From NCBI GenBank assembly GCA_032718475.1, contig JAUCBJ010007471.1:1-33607 (forward strand): a stretch of 33,607 nt of DNA, written 5' to 3'. The stretch is from Nemertoderma westbladi (Eukaryota; Xenacoelomorpha; Nemertodermatida; Nemertodermatidae). The notes under the pieces are model-generated. The model did not search any database. It had not been told where the DNA came from and saw nothing but the letters and a program-made list of their open reading frames with translations. The stretch's first letter is position 1; each line of letters begins with the position of its first letter. Shown piece by piece: positions 11,288-21,100 of this stretch. Made by a program: the position numbers and the translations under genes.

Positions 11288-12108
11288 CCTCTACAAGGCG
11301 CAGAAAGAGTCCCAACTCAAACAGACTACAGCGGCCAAGAATGCAGTTAAGGCTGCATCTAGGTCCCTGAACAGGCAGTACTCTGTTAATTTACAGGAGC
11401 TAATAAACCAACAGGATGATGCCATCAATAATGCTGACGACAGCAGGCATCATCCCAGGCATGGAGATCGATCAACTTGCTTGCTGGTCGAAAAAGCCAA
11501 CCAACCACCAGCCGATCGCCTCAATGGTTGGAAGGCCCACTTTGAAAAGCTCTTCAATAATGACAGGGTATTGCCTGATAACTTTATAGAAGTAAAAGTG
11601 TCTGAGTCTGTACTCCCAGATATTCCCATTGGTGATATCTCCTCTGCAGAAGTGAAGGCTGCTACAAAGAGCATTAAGACCAATCGTGCCAGTGGAGTAG
11701 ATGTGTTCCCCCTGAGGTCTTTAAAATACCTGAGTTTTTAAAGCTCATCTATCCCATCATAGTAGACATGTACCGTACAACAAGAGTCCCACAAGAAATG
11801 AAAACAAATAAGTTGGTGCCAGTTCCCAAGAAGGGCAACCTAACACTCTATGGTTCTTTTCGGGGAATTTCATTGATCTCGATTGCTGCAAAGCTATACA
11901 ATATAATTATATTAAATCGCATCAGGGATCCTATTGAGAGACTGCTCCGTGGAAATCAGAATGGGTTCCGTAAAGGTCGTGGGACCATGGAGCCCATTTT
12001 GGCACTTAGAAGGATAATTGAAGAGTTATCAAAAAAGAAAGACAGGCATCTGGCTGTTATCTTTGTTGACTTCTTCAAGGCCTTTGATTCAGTCTCTCGA
12101 TCACGTAT
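11265..12108 (+). pseudogene. RTE LINE linker and reverse-transcriptase fingers/palm start
   Basis: In the shifted frame, a charged linker (QKCRNDLYKAQKESQ) leads to the RT thumbprint WKAHFEKLFNN, EVKAATKSIKTNRASGVD, then after a second frameshift near 11710 to VPQEMKTNKLVPVPKKG, FRGISLIS, NGFRKGRGT and the palm A box FVDFFKAFDSVSRSRI. The polymerase ends there because the LTR of the BEL/Pao element starts at 12109. The YxDD box and thumb are absent, and I do not find them beyond the far LTR either. The frame reads nine codons into the LTR by chance before a stop at 12131-12133. Confidence 0.85.
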
Positions 12109-13338
12109 TGTTCGCGCTTTTGAAGACCTTTAGCAGTTTAACCTGCCAAAATTTATATGTCTTCTAGTTAATTAAAACACCTTTAGCATACGACAATATT
12201 TTATGCTAATACACAAAACATTACCCGAAGTCAGCCCATGCGCGATCATTCACCCGATGGATCTACACCCGGGAGGCTGAATTCGGCTGCTTAAATTGTA
12301 TTATTGCAGTGTAAGGTTGCAGTGTATACCTACTGTATTATTCGATAGATCGTTAATAATTAATCTCTGACAGATATTATTGGCTTTCGGGAAATATTAA
12401 CAGTTCCTTTAGGACGTGGCGCTTTATCTATTTAAACAGAACTAAGACTTATACTAAAACGCAACGATACTGCTTATGATTAAAGTATAAAGCGTATTCT
12501 TTAGGAAATACTTTGTTACCAATCGCAATCATACACACTATTCTGCCGACCGTCAGTATATTTGATCATACATAAAGAGAGCAGCAATTGACTCACGTAG
12601 GGTCTGCTAAATAACATTGGATTCAATACACACCACATTAATATAAATCGCAATTGTTATGTATAGCCGGTCTCTCTAACCTGTAGTGTATCAAGAAAAT
12701 TGGGAATTTGGGTGATTTATCCGTATTATCCAAAGAGCAATATTTCCATCAACAAATAGGTACAATTAATAACTGACGGTAAAATAACAGTACAAACAAT
12801 ATGATTAATAGTGAGTTATTGAGATATTTTAAGATTTGTTAAGTTAGGTAACAGTTTATACTTTCGATAATTCAAGCAGTTTACTATAGTTCTTACCAAA
12901 AGGCCGGTGTTTCTGGCTTAGACAGCAATAACAACAAAGTATCAAGTAAGAGCAGTAAGACTGAACACTCTCCTTATGATCGGCCGAAAAGCTACACGTC
13001 GACAGGAAAAATCGCTCTGATTGGCTCAAGCCAAACAAAGAACCATGCGTCCAATGGCTGTTTCCATGTCAGCAACCAGCTGTTAGATGTCGTAATATGA
13101 ATCATCACGGCTAAGCTGTGAAAGGTAGTTGGTGCATTACAGGTTTTTTGCCTTACCATGTCCGCCAAAACACGTATATAGCAGAATGATTTTTATGTCC
13201 GTTAAAACACCTGTAAAGGTACCTTGCGGGCGAGGGGAATATATATACAGTTAGAGAACCCTTTTAGAGTATTCCAGCGCCTGGGGGGAACTGGCCAGCA
13301 AAGGCAAACGTATCAGTTATCCCACAAAAGCTTTTACA
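12109..13338 (-). repeat. 3' LTR of the BEL/Pao element
   Basis: Aligns over its full length with 26770-28017. Plus-strand ends are TG (12109) and CA (13338). On the minus strand a TATA-like TATATATA sits near 13246-13239, about 95 bases into the LTR. The position equivalent to the AATAAA of the other LTR reads AATACA here (near 12299). A block at about 12805-12845 differs in length from its partner. A purine-rich GGGAGCGG lies just outside its U3 end (13346-13339), a plausible polypurine tract. Confidence 0.92.
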
Positions 13339-13349
13339 CCGCTCCCAGA
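13339..13349 (-). promoter_or_regulatory. putative polypurine tract
   Basis: On the minus strand TCTGGGAGCGG directly abuts the TG start of the 3' LTR. LTR retrotransposons prime plus-strand synthesis from a purine-rich tract at this place. It is short and contains one C, so the call rests mainly on position. Confidence 0.5.
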
Positions 13350-13416
13350 AAATGGGATTTAAGTCTATAAAATATACAAAATCACAGTTTCTAAAATATA
13401 AAAATACTCTAAACAG

Positions 13417-14864
13417 TTAGTCTTTCTTGCGCGGACGGCGTTTACGCAGTTTTTTAAAGCTAGCAAGAGTCCTTTTCTCTTTGGGGCGAGCCACTTTACG
13501 AGGAGGGCTATAACTCCTGGGTGAAGGGTGCAATATGATTGCATCAGAAGGTATGGGATTGCGATCGGTATATCCGCCGGTCGAAGTACCGGGTTGATTG
13601 ACCTCAACGTCCGGGGAGAGGGGTCTAACGGCTTTGAGAGCTCGTTTCAAGACAGCCGCTCTTACGGGTCCTTTACGAGTGGTCTGAACGAGGGCCGTGG
13701 GTGGACCATAGGCAGTTAGAAACTTCCTTGGTTTAATGGTTCTTTCCAACTCGCGTTCGCGGGCTCTGTACTCGTAAGGCCGTCGATATACTTCCTGTAA
13801 CTCAGGGTGTGAGTTGACAAATAAGTCTCCATAGGCCGGATCTTGACGGATAAAGTTTATTAAGTTATACGAATTGATGTCACTCGGATTAATGCTCCTG
13901 AGGAATTTGCGTACATATTTGGTTGAAATACATTCTCCAACGCGCTTCAATAGTTCATAACTTGATAGGCGCGATTTCTGCTCGACGGAGGCAAACAAAT
14001 ATGGATGGAACGCATAAACTCCTTCGTAGGCGCGTCCAGGATAATAGCGATGGCGTGAATCACAATATAAATCAGTGTTCGCTCCCAAGCTCTGATGTAA
14101 CGTAGTGTGATCATTTCATCTACGCTTTCCAAATCGTGATTAAAAGGGCAATCGAAACTGGCGTGTCCTTTTAATTGACAATGATGGCATTGAGTCATAA
14201 ATTGGGGGCAGACAGCAAAAATGTGCAAATTATTAAGCCGACAATATGCACAATAGATTTCCATCGACGGTTGCTCGTGGAAATAGGAACAGATATCGTT
14301 GGTGTCCATAGACGTAATATGGTCTCTCGATGCGCACAGCCGACAACGTTGTCGAGAAACATAGTTGGCATGGCGATAATCGTACGCAGTGAGACACTGT
14401 GGACCTTGATACCCTTCTAGGATGTAATCGTTGTCGATATTCCGAGCGCGATAGGCTGAATCTCCTCAGATTCTAGACATATTGGTTCGTCTTCCCAGTC
14501 TGTTACGAATATAATTTTCGTGATCTATTCTCGGTTTATCGATACGACGCCGCTGGGTATGATATTTAAATAGAACCATTTCCCTTTCGGTGTCTACATC
14601 GTCCGTATCATGTAAATCGATAGGATGGCCGGTAGTTAAGAAGTCCATATACGTACCATTACGATGCGTATAGCGAGCGGTTAATTTTCGATAGTCCAAT
14701 TCACGCGTAAGTTGCTCTTGGGACATCGGCGGTTCGATATAACGACCATCGTCCTCCGTAATAGTCGGATCGGCTTCACCGCGCATCAAGCTATCCACAA
14801 ACGCTTGTAAAGGTAGAGTATATCACTCTCTAATACCAAGGTCATCTTCTATCAATTCTGTCAT
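13417..14864 (-). pseudogene. ORF3: extra zinc-knuckle gene between integrase and 3' LTR
   Basis: Starts at an ATG (14864-14862). The same frame runs to 13947 apart from TGA codons at 14825-14823 and 14468-14466, and the message then continues in the -1 frame from about 14110-14090 to the stop at 13417. Seen directly: three cysteine/histidine clusters (14345-14289, C-X2-C-X4-H-X9-C; 14252-14208, C-X2-C-X5-H-X4-C; 14189-14148, C-X2-C-X4-H-X4-C, the last a canonical retroviral-type zinc knuckle), a tyrosine/arginine-rich middle, and a very basic C-terminus (KKLRKRRPRKKD). No signal peptide or membrane segment in the sense frame, so it is not an envelope gene. I infer a nucleic-acid-binding accessory protein of about 480 residues. 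The two TGA codons could be decay of CGA. Alternatively these are two overlapping genes. Confidence 0.6.
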
Positions 14865-15679
14865 ATCTGCTATCTGAGTTTATTAATATCAATCTAAGTT
14901 AATATTTTAGGCAAGCGGGCGTCGCTGCCTACTAGGCTTTTGCCCCCGGACAGTGGGTTTCTCAGCGCCGATGTACCGCTGTCGCAGTGTTTACGCCAAC
15001 ATGTAGCAACAGCACGACAACGATAACCGGCACAAGTCCCACCACTGTCCGTCCCAAAGGCTTGAATCCACTTGAGGTTATCTCGGTAGAGTTAGGGCTA
15101 TTTTACAATTGCGATTAGCTACTGTAAACACACTTTAGTAGTAACATTCACCTATAAACGCACAAATTCCATACAATCATTGCTTACTGCACACATGCAT
15201 GCCATTTGTCCGTTAGTCAGTGTCTTCCAGAATGTCACGTTATTACTATGTATCCTTGGATACTAATAGTGCGCTATATATACTCTTATGCTACGCAATG
15301 GGGCAAGCTTTTTATTGTTCCTTTAACTTGCTTCTAATTCTAGCGTGGGTGTTGCCATGGTGACATTATGGAAAACTAGCGGTAGAATTAGGGTAATTCT
15401 CATGCATACAGATCTGGGATGTTATTTAATAGTAATTCTTTAGTTGTCAATACCCTCTTTATGCATGATTTTATAAATTTTATCGGCTATTGACTATATA
15501 TTGGAGATTCTCGCACTCTAGTACACTCAATATGAATCTCCGCTCCCATGATCTATTAATTACTGTAATTTTGGGAATGTTATAAATTGCACAAATGACA
15601 ATTTATGAAATTCATTCGAATATGAATTTAAATTTATTCCCGTGAATTTTATTATTTGATGTTAAATTGATACAATTTG

Positions 15680-15945
15680 ATTCCAGAGCAGGTCTGGGGA
15701 CATAGGATCCTTAATTCTATGAAATTTGTCTTTTAAGAGTATCGGTAAGTGCTACGATATCTTAATCGACTAGAATTGTTAACGGATCTGAATTTTACAG
15801 ATTTTAATAAATATTAAATTAATATTTAGGATGGGCACCGATTTATTCCAGAACTTGTCTGGGGACGTTAACCACTGATTCTAGAATTTGTCTTTCAAGT
15901 ATATCGGTGGGTGCCACGATATCTTAATCGACTAGAATTACAGAT
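15680..15945. repeat. tandem duplication, ~162-165 bp period
   Basis: The strings GTCTGGGGAC (15692 and 15857) and ACGATATCTTAATCGACTAG (15754 and 15916), with ATTTGTCTTTYAAG and ATCGGTRRGTGC between them, recur at an offset of 165 falling to 162. The copies have diverged more than the LTRs appear to have, so the duplication probably predates this insertion. Confidence 0.75.
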
Positions 15946-16069
15946 GGTCAAAAGTTTAACAGATTTATTTGCGATTTACGCTACTGTTAGAGGGACATCA
16001 CGCTACTATATGTATTATTTGTTATAAGGTAGAAGAGCAATATCGCACGAAGCAATGTCAGTGTGAAGA

Positions 16070-16170
16070 GGCAAGTCGTTTCCAAGGTCTACCCAGAGCT
16101 TGGTTTAGCCGAGACACGAGGATCTGAACTTTGCATTCCTAATACTCTGCCTACCAATAATACTTAAATA
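16070..16170 (-). repeat. tRNA-like SINE head (weak)
   Basis: On the minus strand TTGGTAGGCAGAGTA (A-box-like, near 16161-16147) is followed by AGTTCAGATCCTCG (B-box-like, near 16132-16119). This suggests a SINE inserted in the retroelement spacer. No intact tRNA fold. Confidence 0.4.
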
Positions 16171-16480
16171 TAGTAGTGGCTTTATTGTACTTTAAGAAGT
16201 ACTGACATGTCATCTTACTATAGTCTCGCATTTATAATATAATACGGACAGTAAGGAAAGAGAAAAATAATTATTTCTTGCCGTCGCACTAAATATATTG
16301 TAAGTAATTAAATACGTAATAAACACTAATATATTGCACTAATCTACTGAACATTCTAAAATAACATTTTACTAAATAAAATCAAATAAAAACGATTATA
16401 ATAAAGTACATAATAAAGTTCGCATATAAAATGTAATAAAATCGATAAATTAATATAGTCATACACCCACTCCAGACGTA

Positions 16481-18085
16481 TCACGTTTGGGAGTCCCTAG
16501 ATGTTTGAGGTATTAGGGAGGTGGTCGTGGGAAGAGTGTCTTGTCTTCCATAGTTTCCGGAGAGTTCTCTGTCTCTTTCCAGCAAACATAAACGACCAAC
16601 TGGGCGATTGAGTTGTTGCGTCTCAAAGATTATTCCGGGTTTCTTGAAGTTACGCCTCATTACGACGAGTTCTACTGAGCGCACTAGACCATCCTCCGAG
16701 ATGTGCGTCTCGATGATACGACCGATCTGCCACCGTCTACGTGGGAGGTCCGGATCTACAATAAGGACCATGTCTCCGGCGCTGACATTTTCCTGCTGCG
16801 CAAACCACTTAGTTCGAAGTTGTAGCGTGGGCAGATAATGTTTCTCAAAATGGTCAGCGAAACGACGGGATAGCAACTGCATAAGCTGCCAAGTTCGACG
16901 ACAGTATTCATCTCCATCGGCAATCTCGGATTTTGGGAGCATGGCTACAGGTTTCTTAAGTAGGAAATGCGCGGGTGTTAGCGCTTCCAGGGAGTCGATA
17001 CTCGATGAGACTGGCATAAGCGGTCTCTCGTTAAGATAGGCAGCGATTTCTTCCATTAACGTCCGTAGAAGTTCGTCGGTGAGATATGCGCGGCACGGCA
17101 CGATAAAGTGAAATGCGGTCTTGACACTTCGAATCAATCTCTCCCAACTTCCTCCCCACCAAGGGGCGTCGGCGGCGTTAAAGGTCCAGCTAGACGCCGT
17201 TATCCGTAGCTGGTCATCCACCTGTCTTTGATTCCAGTCCTTTACGTAAGCCTGGATTTCGTTGTTGGCACCAATGAAGTTCGTTCCCTTGTCGGATCTC
17301 ATCGTATTGCTAGTGCCGAAACGAGCGATCTGTCGTCGTAGACATAAGACGAAGCTGTTAGTAGATAGATCGTTCACCATATCGAGATGGATAGCTCTAC
17401 AAGTCATGCAGACAAAGATTACACACCATCTCTTGATTATAGTTCTAGCACGATATACTTCAATAGGGCCAAATAAATCCACACCAGTATTAGTAAAGGG
17501 TGGTTCATAAAAGCTTACTCGTTCCCTAGGTAATTCTGCCTCTCGCTGTGTTAAAGGCCTACTGAATACTTTCCTACAAGGTATGCAGTTCCTAAGAACT
17601 TGATTCAGAGCTCTACGTGGTTTATGAAAATAATAGCGGGTTCGAATCTCGCTAAGAACTCGTTCTCTACCAGCATGATACAGTTTACTGTGAACATCTA
17701 CAATCATCTTGATTTGTACTTCAAGATTACTAATGAGTATAGGGAATTTAGTATCAAAAGATAATGGAGCGTTGGTAAGTCTTCCTCCAACGCGTATTAA
17801 CCCATCTATCATTGTGCTAGAGAAGCGATCCCTTAAGCGCATCTGCGGATTTCTCAACAACAGAAAGTACCTATCGGAATCCTCATAGCATTGCAATAGT
17901 CTCAGTAGCTGCTTATTAGTTTCTTCATGCTCCTGGTAGCTGATCTTCTCCTTTAGAAACCGGTCTGATATCTTGTACTTAGGTAGATCTTTAATAACAT
18001 GAACTTGCGCAGATGTTACCGGAGCAGGATCACTAGTGGTCTTCTTCCTGGAGTAATGATGGTGAAAACATCTCTTTAAGTATGT
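16481..18085 (-). CDS. BEL/Pao integrase and C-terminal DUF5641 region
   Basis: An open frame of about 530 codons without its own ATG, in the -1 frame relative to the gag-pol frame that stops at 18076; it must once have been continuous with it. In order: a His/Cys zinc region (HSKLYHAG near 17700, CIPC near 17575), the rve integrase core with catalytic Asp in GVDLFGP (17479-17477), Asp in SDKGTNF (17293-17291) and Glu in SWERLI (17143-17141), giving spacings of 62 and 50 residues as is usual in this group. It ends with the DUF5641 region (GDMVLIVDPDLPRRRWQIGRI). It inserts the cDNA into host DNA. All three catalytic residues are present, so this part looks intact. Confidence 0.88.
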   Translation of the reverse strand, partial: TYLKRCFHHHYSRKKTTSDPAPVTSAQVHVIKDLPKYKISDRFLKEKISYQEHEETNKQLLRLLQCYEDSDRYFLLLRNPQMRLRDRFSSTMIDGLIRVGGRLTNAPLSFDTKFPILISNLEVQIKMIVDVHSKLYHAGRERVLSEIRTRYYFHKPRRALNQVLRNCIPCRKVFSRPLTQREAELPRERVSFYEPPFTNTGVDLFGPIEVYRARTIIKRWCVIFVCMTCRAIHLDMVNDLSTNSFVLCLRRQIARFGTSNTMRSDKGTNFIGANNEIQAYVKDWNQRQVDDQLRITASSWTFNAADAPWWGGSWERLIRSVKTAFHFIVPCRAYLTDELLRTLMEEIAAYLNERPLMPVSSSIDSLEALTPAHFLLKKPVAMLPKSEIADGDEYCRRTWQLMQLLSRRFADHFEKHYLPTLQLRTKWFAQQENVSAGDMVLIVDPDLPRRRWQIGRIIETHISEDGLVRSVELVVMRRNFKKPGIIFETQQLNRPVGRLCLLERDRELSGNYGRQDTLPTTTSLIPQTSRDSQT

Positions 18086-18100
18086 GATAGCTTTGTGAGA
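18076..18100 (-). other. -1 frame break between RNase H and integrase
   Basis: The gag-pol frame ends at TAA (18078-18076) while the expected downstream sequence continues in the -1 frame from about 18085. No canonical X-XXY-YYZ slippery heptamer is visible just upstream, so a small indel is more likely than programmed frameshifting. Confidence 0.7.
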
Positions 18101-21100
18101 CGATTCCAGGAACTGTAATGATGCAGTGCTCTCTGCAGCAGGGGTGAGATTCCTTGCGAGACGTCTGGTATCTCAGATTTCCAATTTCTATTTCTAATTT
18201 CCACAACAGATTTGTTTGTGGCGAGGGATTGTGGATCCGAAGTATCGTTCTCGGCAGTATGTAATACAGATAGGTCGATTGTCGGTTTAAATAACTTCGA
18301 TTTACTTGTCCGAATTTTGGGTTTGACTTTCTCCGCTCCCTTGGCTTGTCTAATCTCAGCCGTAGTAAGGTGAGGAGGCCATTCATCCTCTTCCTTGCTC
18401 AAGAAGTCGGGTCCACCCAACCAGTCAGGGGTATCTATCAGTTCCTGTGGAGTTGCTCCTCTGGAGGCGATGTCAGCTGGGTTAATCGTACCAGGGCAAT
18501 GTCTCCATTGATCTATCGTTGTGCGACTAAGAATAATGGCCACTCTGTTAGTAACAAAGACGCTGAACTGACAGACTTCATTCGTTATATATTCCAATAC
18601 AAGTAAAGCGTCGGTCCAATAAACAGTTTTCTCCAGTGGATAATCGATCTGTTCTGTTACATTCCGTCCGATAGCGGTAGCGTATAATGCTGCCTTTAAC
18701 TCCGCCCGAGGAACCTTAAGCTTGTTGTTAATCAATGCCTTAGAGGTAACCAAGGCAACTTTGATTCCATCCGGAGTTTCGACTCGCAGGTATGCTACTA
18801 TACCGATTCCCATATCGCTGGCATCTCCAAATACATGGAGTTGATAGGAATACGTAGGGAGAACATGACCAAAATACGAACGGGAAATTATAAAGTTCTC
18901 GATGGCAGGTAGCGAATCCTCCCATTTCATCCATTTCTTTAATAGTTCTCCCTTGAGTGGATCGTCCCACGAGTGGTTTTCTAGCCACATTTGTTGTACT
19001 AAACTCCGAGCAATCAATATAACTGGGCTAATAAATCCCAAGGGATCGAAATAAGTGCTCAGAATACTTAAACAAATCCGTTTGGACCGAACTGGATTAT
19101 CTCGCTGTTTTAACTGAAAAAACAGGATGTCTCTTTCTGTGTCCCACTTCAAGCCAAGTGTCTTGGTTTCCGGAAGATCATCATGTATTAAGTCGAGATC
19201 TTTTGCTCCCCGGTCTTCTACAGATATTGCTTCCAGAAACTCACGGGAGTTGCTGGTGAACTTCGTCAACCGAAATCCACCTCTTTTCAAACACTCAACC
19301 GTTCCTTTCGCGACATCAATGGCTTCCTTTACTGATGGAAGGGACTTTAGATTGTCGTCCATGTATATGTCTCGTTTGATGTTATCTATCACCTCTTTGG
19401 AGAAGGCATCCCGGTTGTCATCCGCAGTAGTACGGACCACTGAGCAGGCGTTTGAAGGGCTTGATATAATCCCAAAAGCCTGGATGGTCATCCAGTACTC
19501 TACTGGTGTCTGGTTGAGATCTCCTTCAGGCCACCACAGGAATCTTAGGCTGTCTCTATCACGATCCAACGCCTTGACTTGTAGGAACATTCCTTCTATA
19601 TCGGAGGCGAACGCGATGGAATATTGTCTTAATCTCAACAGTATCCCCAACAAAGATTGGAGCAAGTTGGGTCCTGGTAACAACTCGGAATTAAGGGATT
19701 GGCCCATATATAGGGCGGAGCCATCAAATACGACCCGTACTTCATGGGGTTTACCGGGTTTGGGAACATAATGATGTGTTAGATAATAAGTCCTTTCAGT
19801 TATTGGAGTTCCTTCCGGTACTCGCTCCGCATATCCCTTTGTGATAAATTTCTTCAACTGAGTTTGGTACATTTCCTTAGCTGAAGCGTTTGCCGTAAGA
19901 CGTCGATGTAATTGATTGATTCTTTTCTCAGCCAAGGGTCTGTTATTTATAAATCTGGGTTCACGTTTTCGGAAGGGTAGTCCGATTTCGTATCTACCTT
20001 GATCTTTTAAAAAACGTGTAGTTGTTTCCTGGATTTGCTTGGCTCTTTCTTCTTCTATTGACAGGGCTTTGTCGTATGAATTGGGTTCTACCAATTCTTG
20101 GGTAAAGAATCGTACGGCGAGTTCGTCCCGAGTTCTAGCGTTGTAGCGCTCTACCTCGTCATTAAGTTCGTCATTATAAATAATGGATTCCGTTAGGCGA
20201 ATCAGTTGACATAGATTCATTTGGTTTTTCCAAGTTTGGTTTTCGGTAAGTAGGTCAATTGTGTTCTCTTCTTCGAAGAGTTGGTAGATGTCGTCATTAT
20301 CCGAGGAGTATGGTGTTCCCTCAGTTAGTTCGTCCACTTCGCTGTTTTCCTCTTCCCAATCACTTACCTGATCTATTTGTTCGTGTGGCATTCTCTCTTC
20401 TAGAGTTCTACGGGAAGGGCCAGTAAAGTACCAACCTACTCTAGTTCTTACCGCATAAGTTTGCAGTGGCTGTGGTTGAGCAGGCCGTTTCTCTAATGTT
20501 TCGAGCGCCTCGTGCGCGTTTTGGCCGATAAGTATTTGCACTCCAGGATAATCTGTCTGGAATCGAGGTATCTTAAGATGTTGGACGCTCTCATCTTCGT
20601 CCCAATTATAAAGGTCTGCTTGAGTAGTAGCAAAGTTCTTTATAGCCACCATTTTTACTGACCTTACACCTTGTGTTCCTAACTTATCCTGGGGGGTGGA
20701 CAACACACCTACATAGTAATCTGCCGTCAGGGTAGATTTCCAAACCTGCATAATTCCTGACATATTCAATTTAGTCCGGAACTTGGGTTGTCCAGCAAAG
20801 ATATCTTCGGCTAGCTCTTGATCTATGAATGTTCCTGTGCTGCCTGAGTTCAGTAGGGCGTTCACTATGTAGCTTTTGTTAATACCATGAACTCTTACCT
20901 GAACTACAGGAAATTCTCTGATTCCTACATTGGAAGTTGGAGCTTTCCAAGATGATTGTTTGGCAAAAGTTGTAGGGGGGAACTCCTCGTTGATATCCTT
21001 TTCGTAAGTAAGTGCTCGATACACCGTGGTGTTTATTAGATAACAGGATTCATTTACGTCGGAGAATTCGTCAGTATAAAATCCTTCCATCTCAGACTCC

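Larger units (their letters stand above)
9486..12108 (+). mobile_element. RTE-type LINE, 3' truncated at a BEL/Pao LTR
   Basis: A GC-richer block than its surroundings, beginning with repeated AGGTC (9493 onward) and a 750-base 5' region, then endonuclease and the first half of a reverse transcriptase. The polymerase frame is lost at 12109, where the TG end of an LTR begins. The 5' region resembles the segment at 33484-33607. Two frameshifts (near 11265 and 11710) and no credible ATG show that the copy is inactive. Confidence 0.8.
14865..16480 (-). other. 1.6 kb non-coding spacer between integrase and ORF3
   Basis: No open frame of note. It contains a tandem duplication at about 15680-15945 and a tRNA-like insertion near 16070-16170. 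It could hold a promoter or splice acceptor for ORF3, since ORF3 is 1.6 kb from the integrase stop, but I cannot point to a specific site. Confidence 0.6.

Noticed and set aside
12109-12180. Continuation of the LINE reverse transcriptase into the LTR (RAFEDL, then NLPKFI)
   Set aside because: The same bases are present at the other LTR next to the leader, so they belong to the LTR; the reading is chance.
13947-14090. Hydrophobic stretch IYIVIHAIAIILDA as a transmembrane segment of an envelope protein
   Set aside because: It appears only in the frame after the probable frame change; the other frame over the same bases continues the polar, tyrosine-rich ORF3 sequence to the basic C-terminus.
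19127-19771. 214-codon plus-strand open frame inside the retroelement
   Set aside because: It lies antisense to the reverse transcriptase, whose motifs are clear on the minus strand; a shadow of a long GC-moderate gene.
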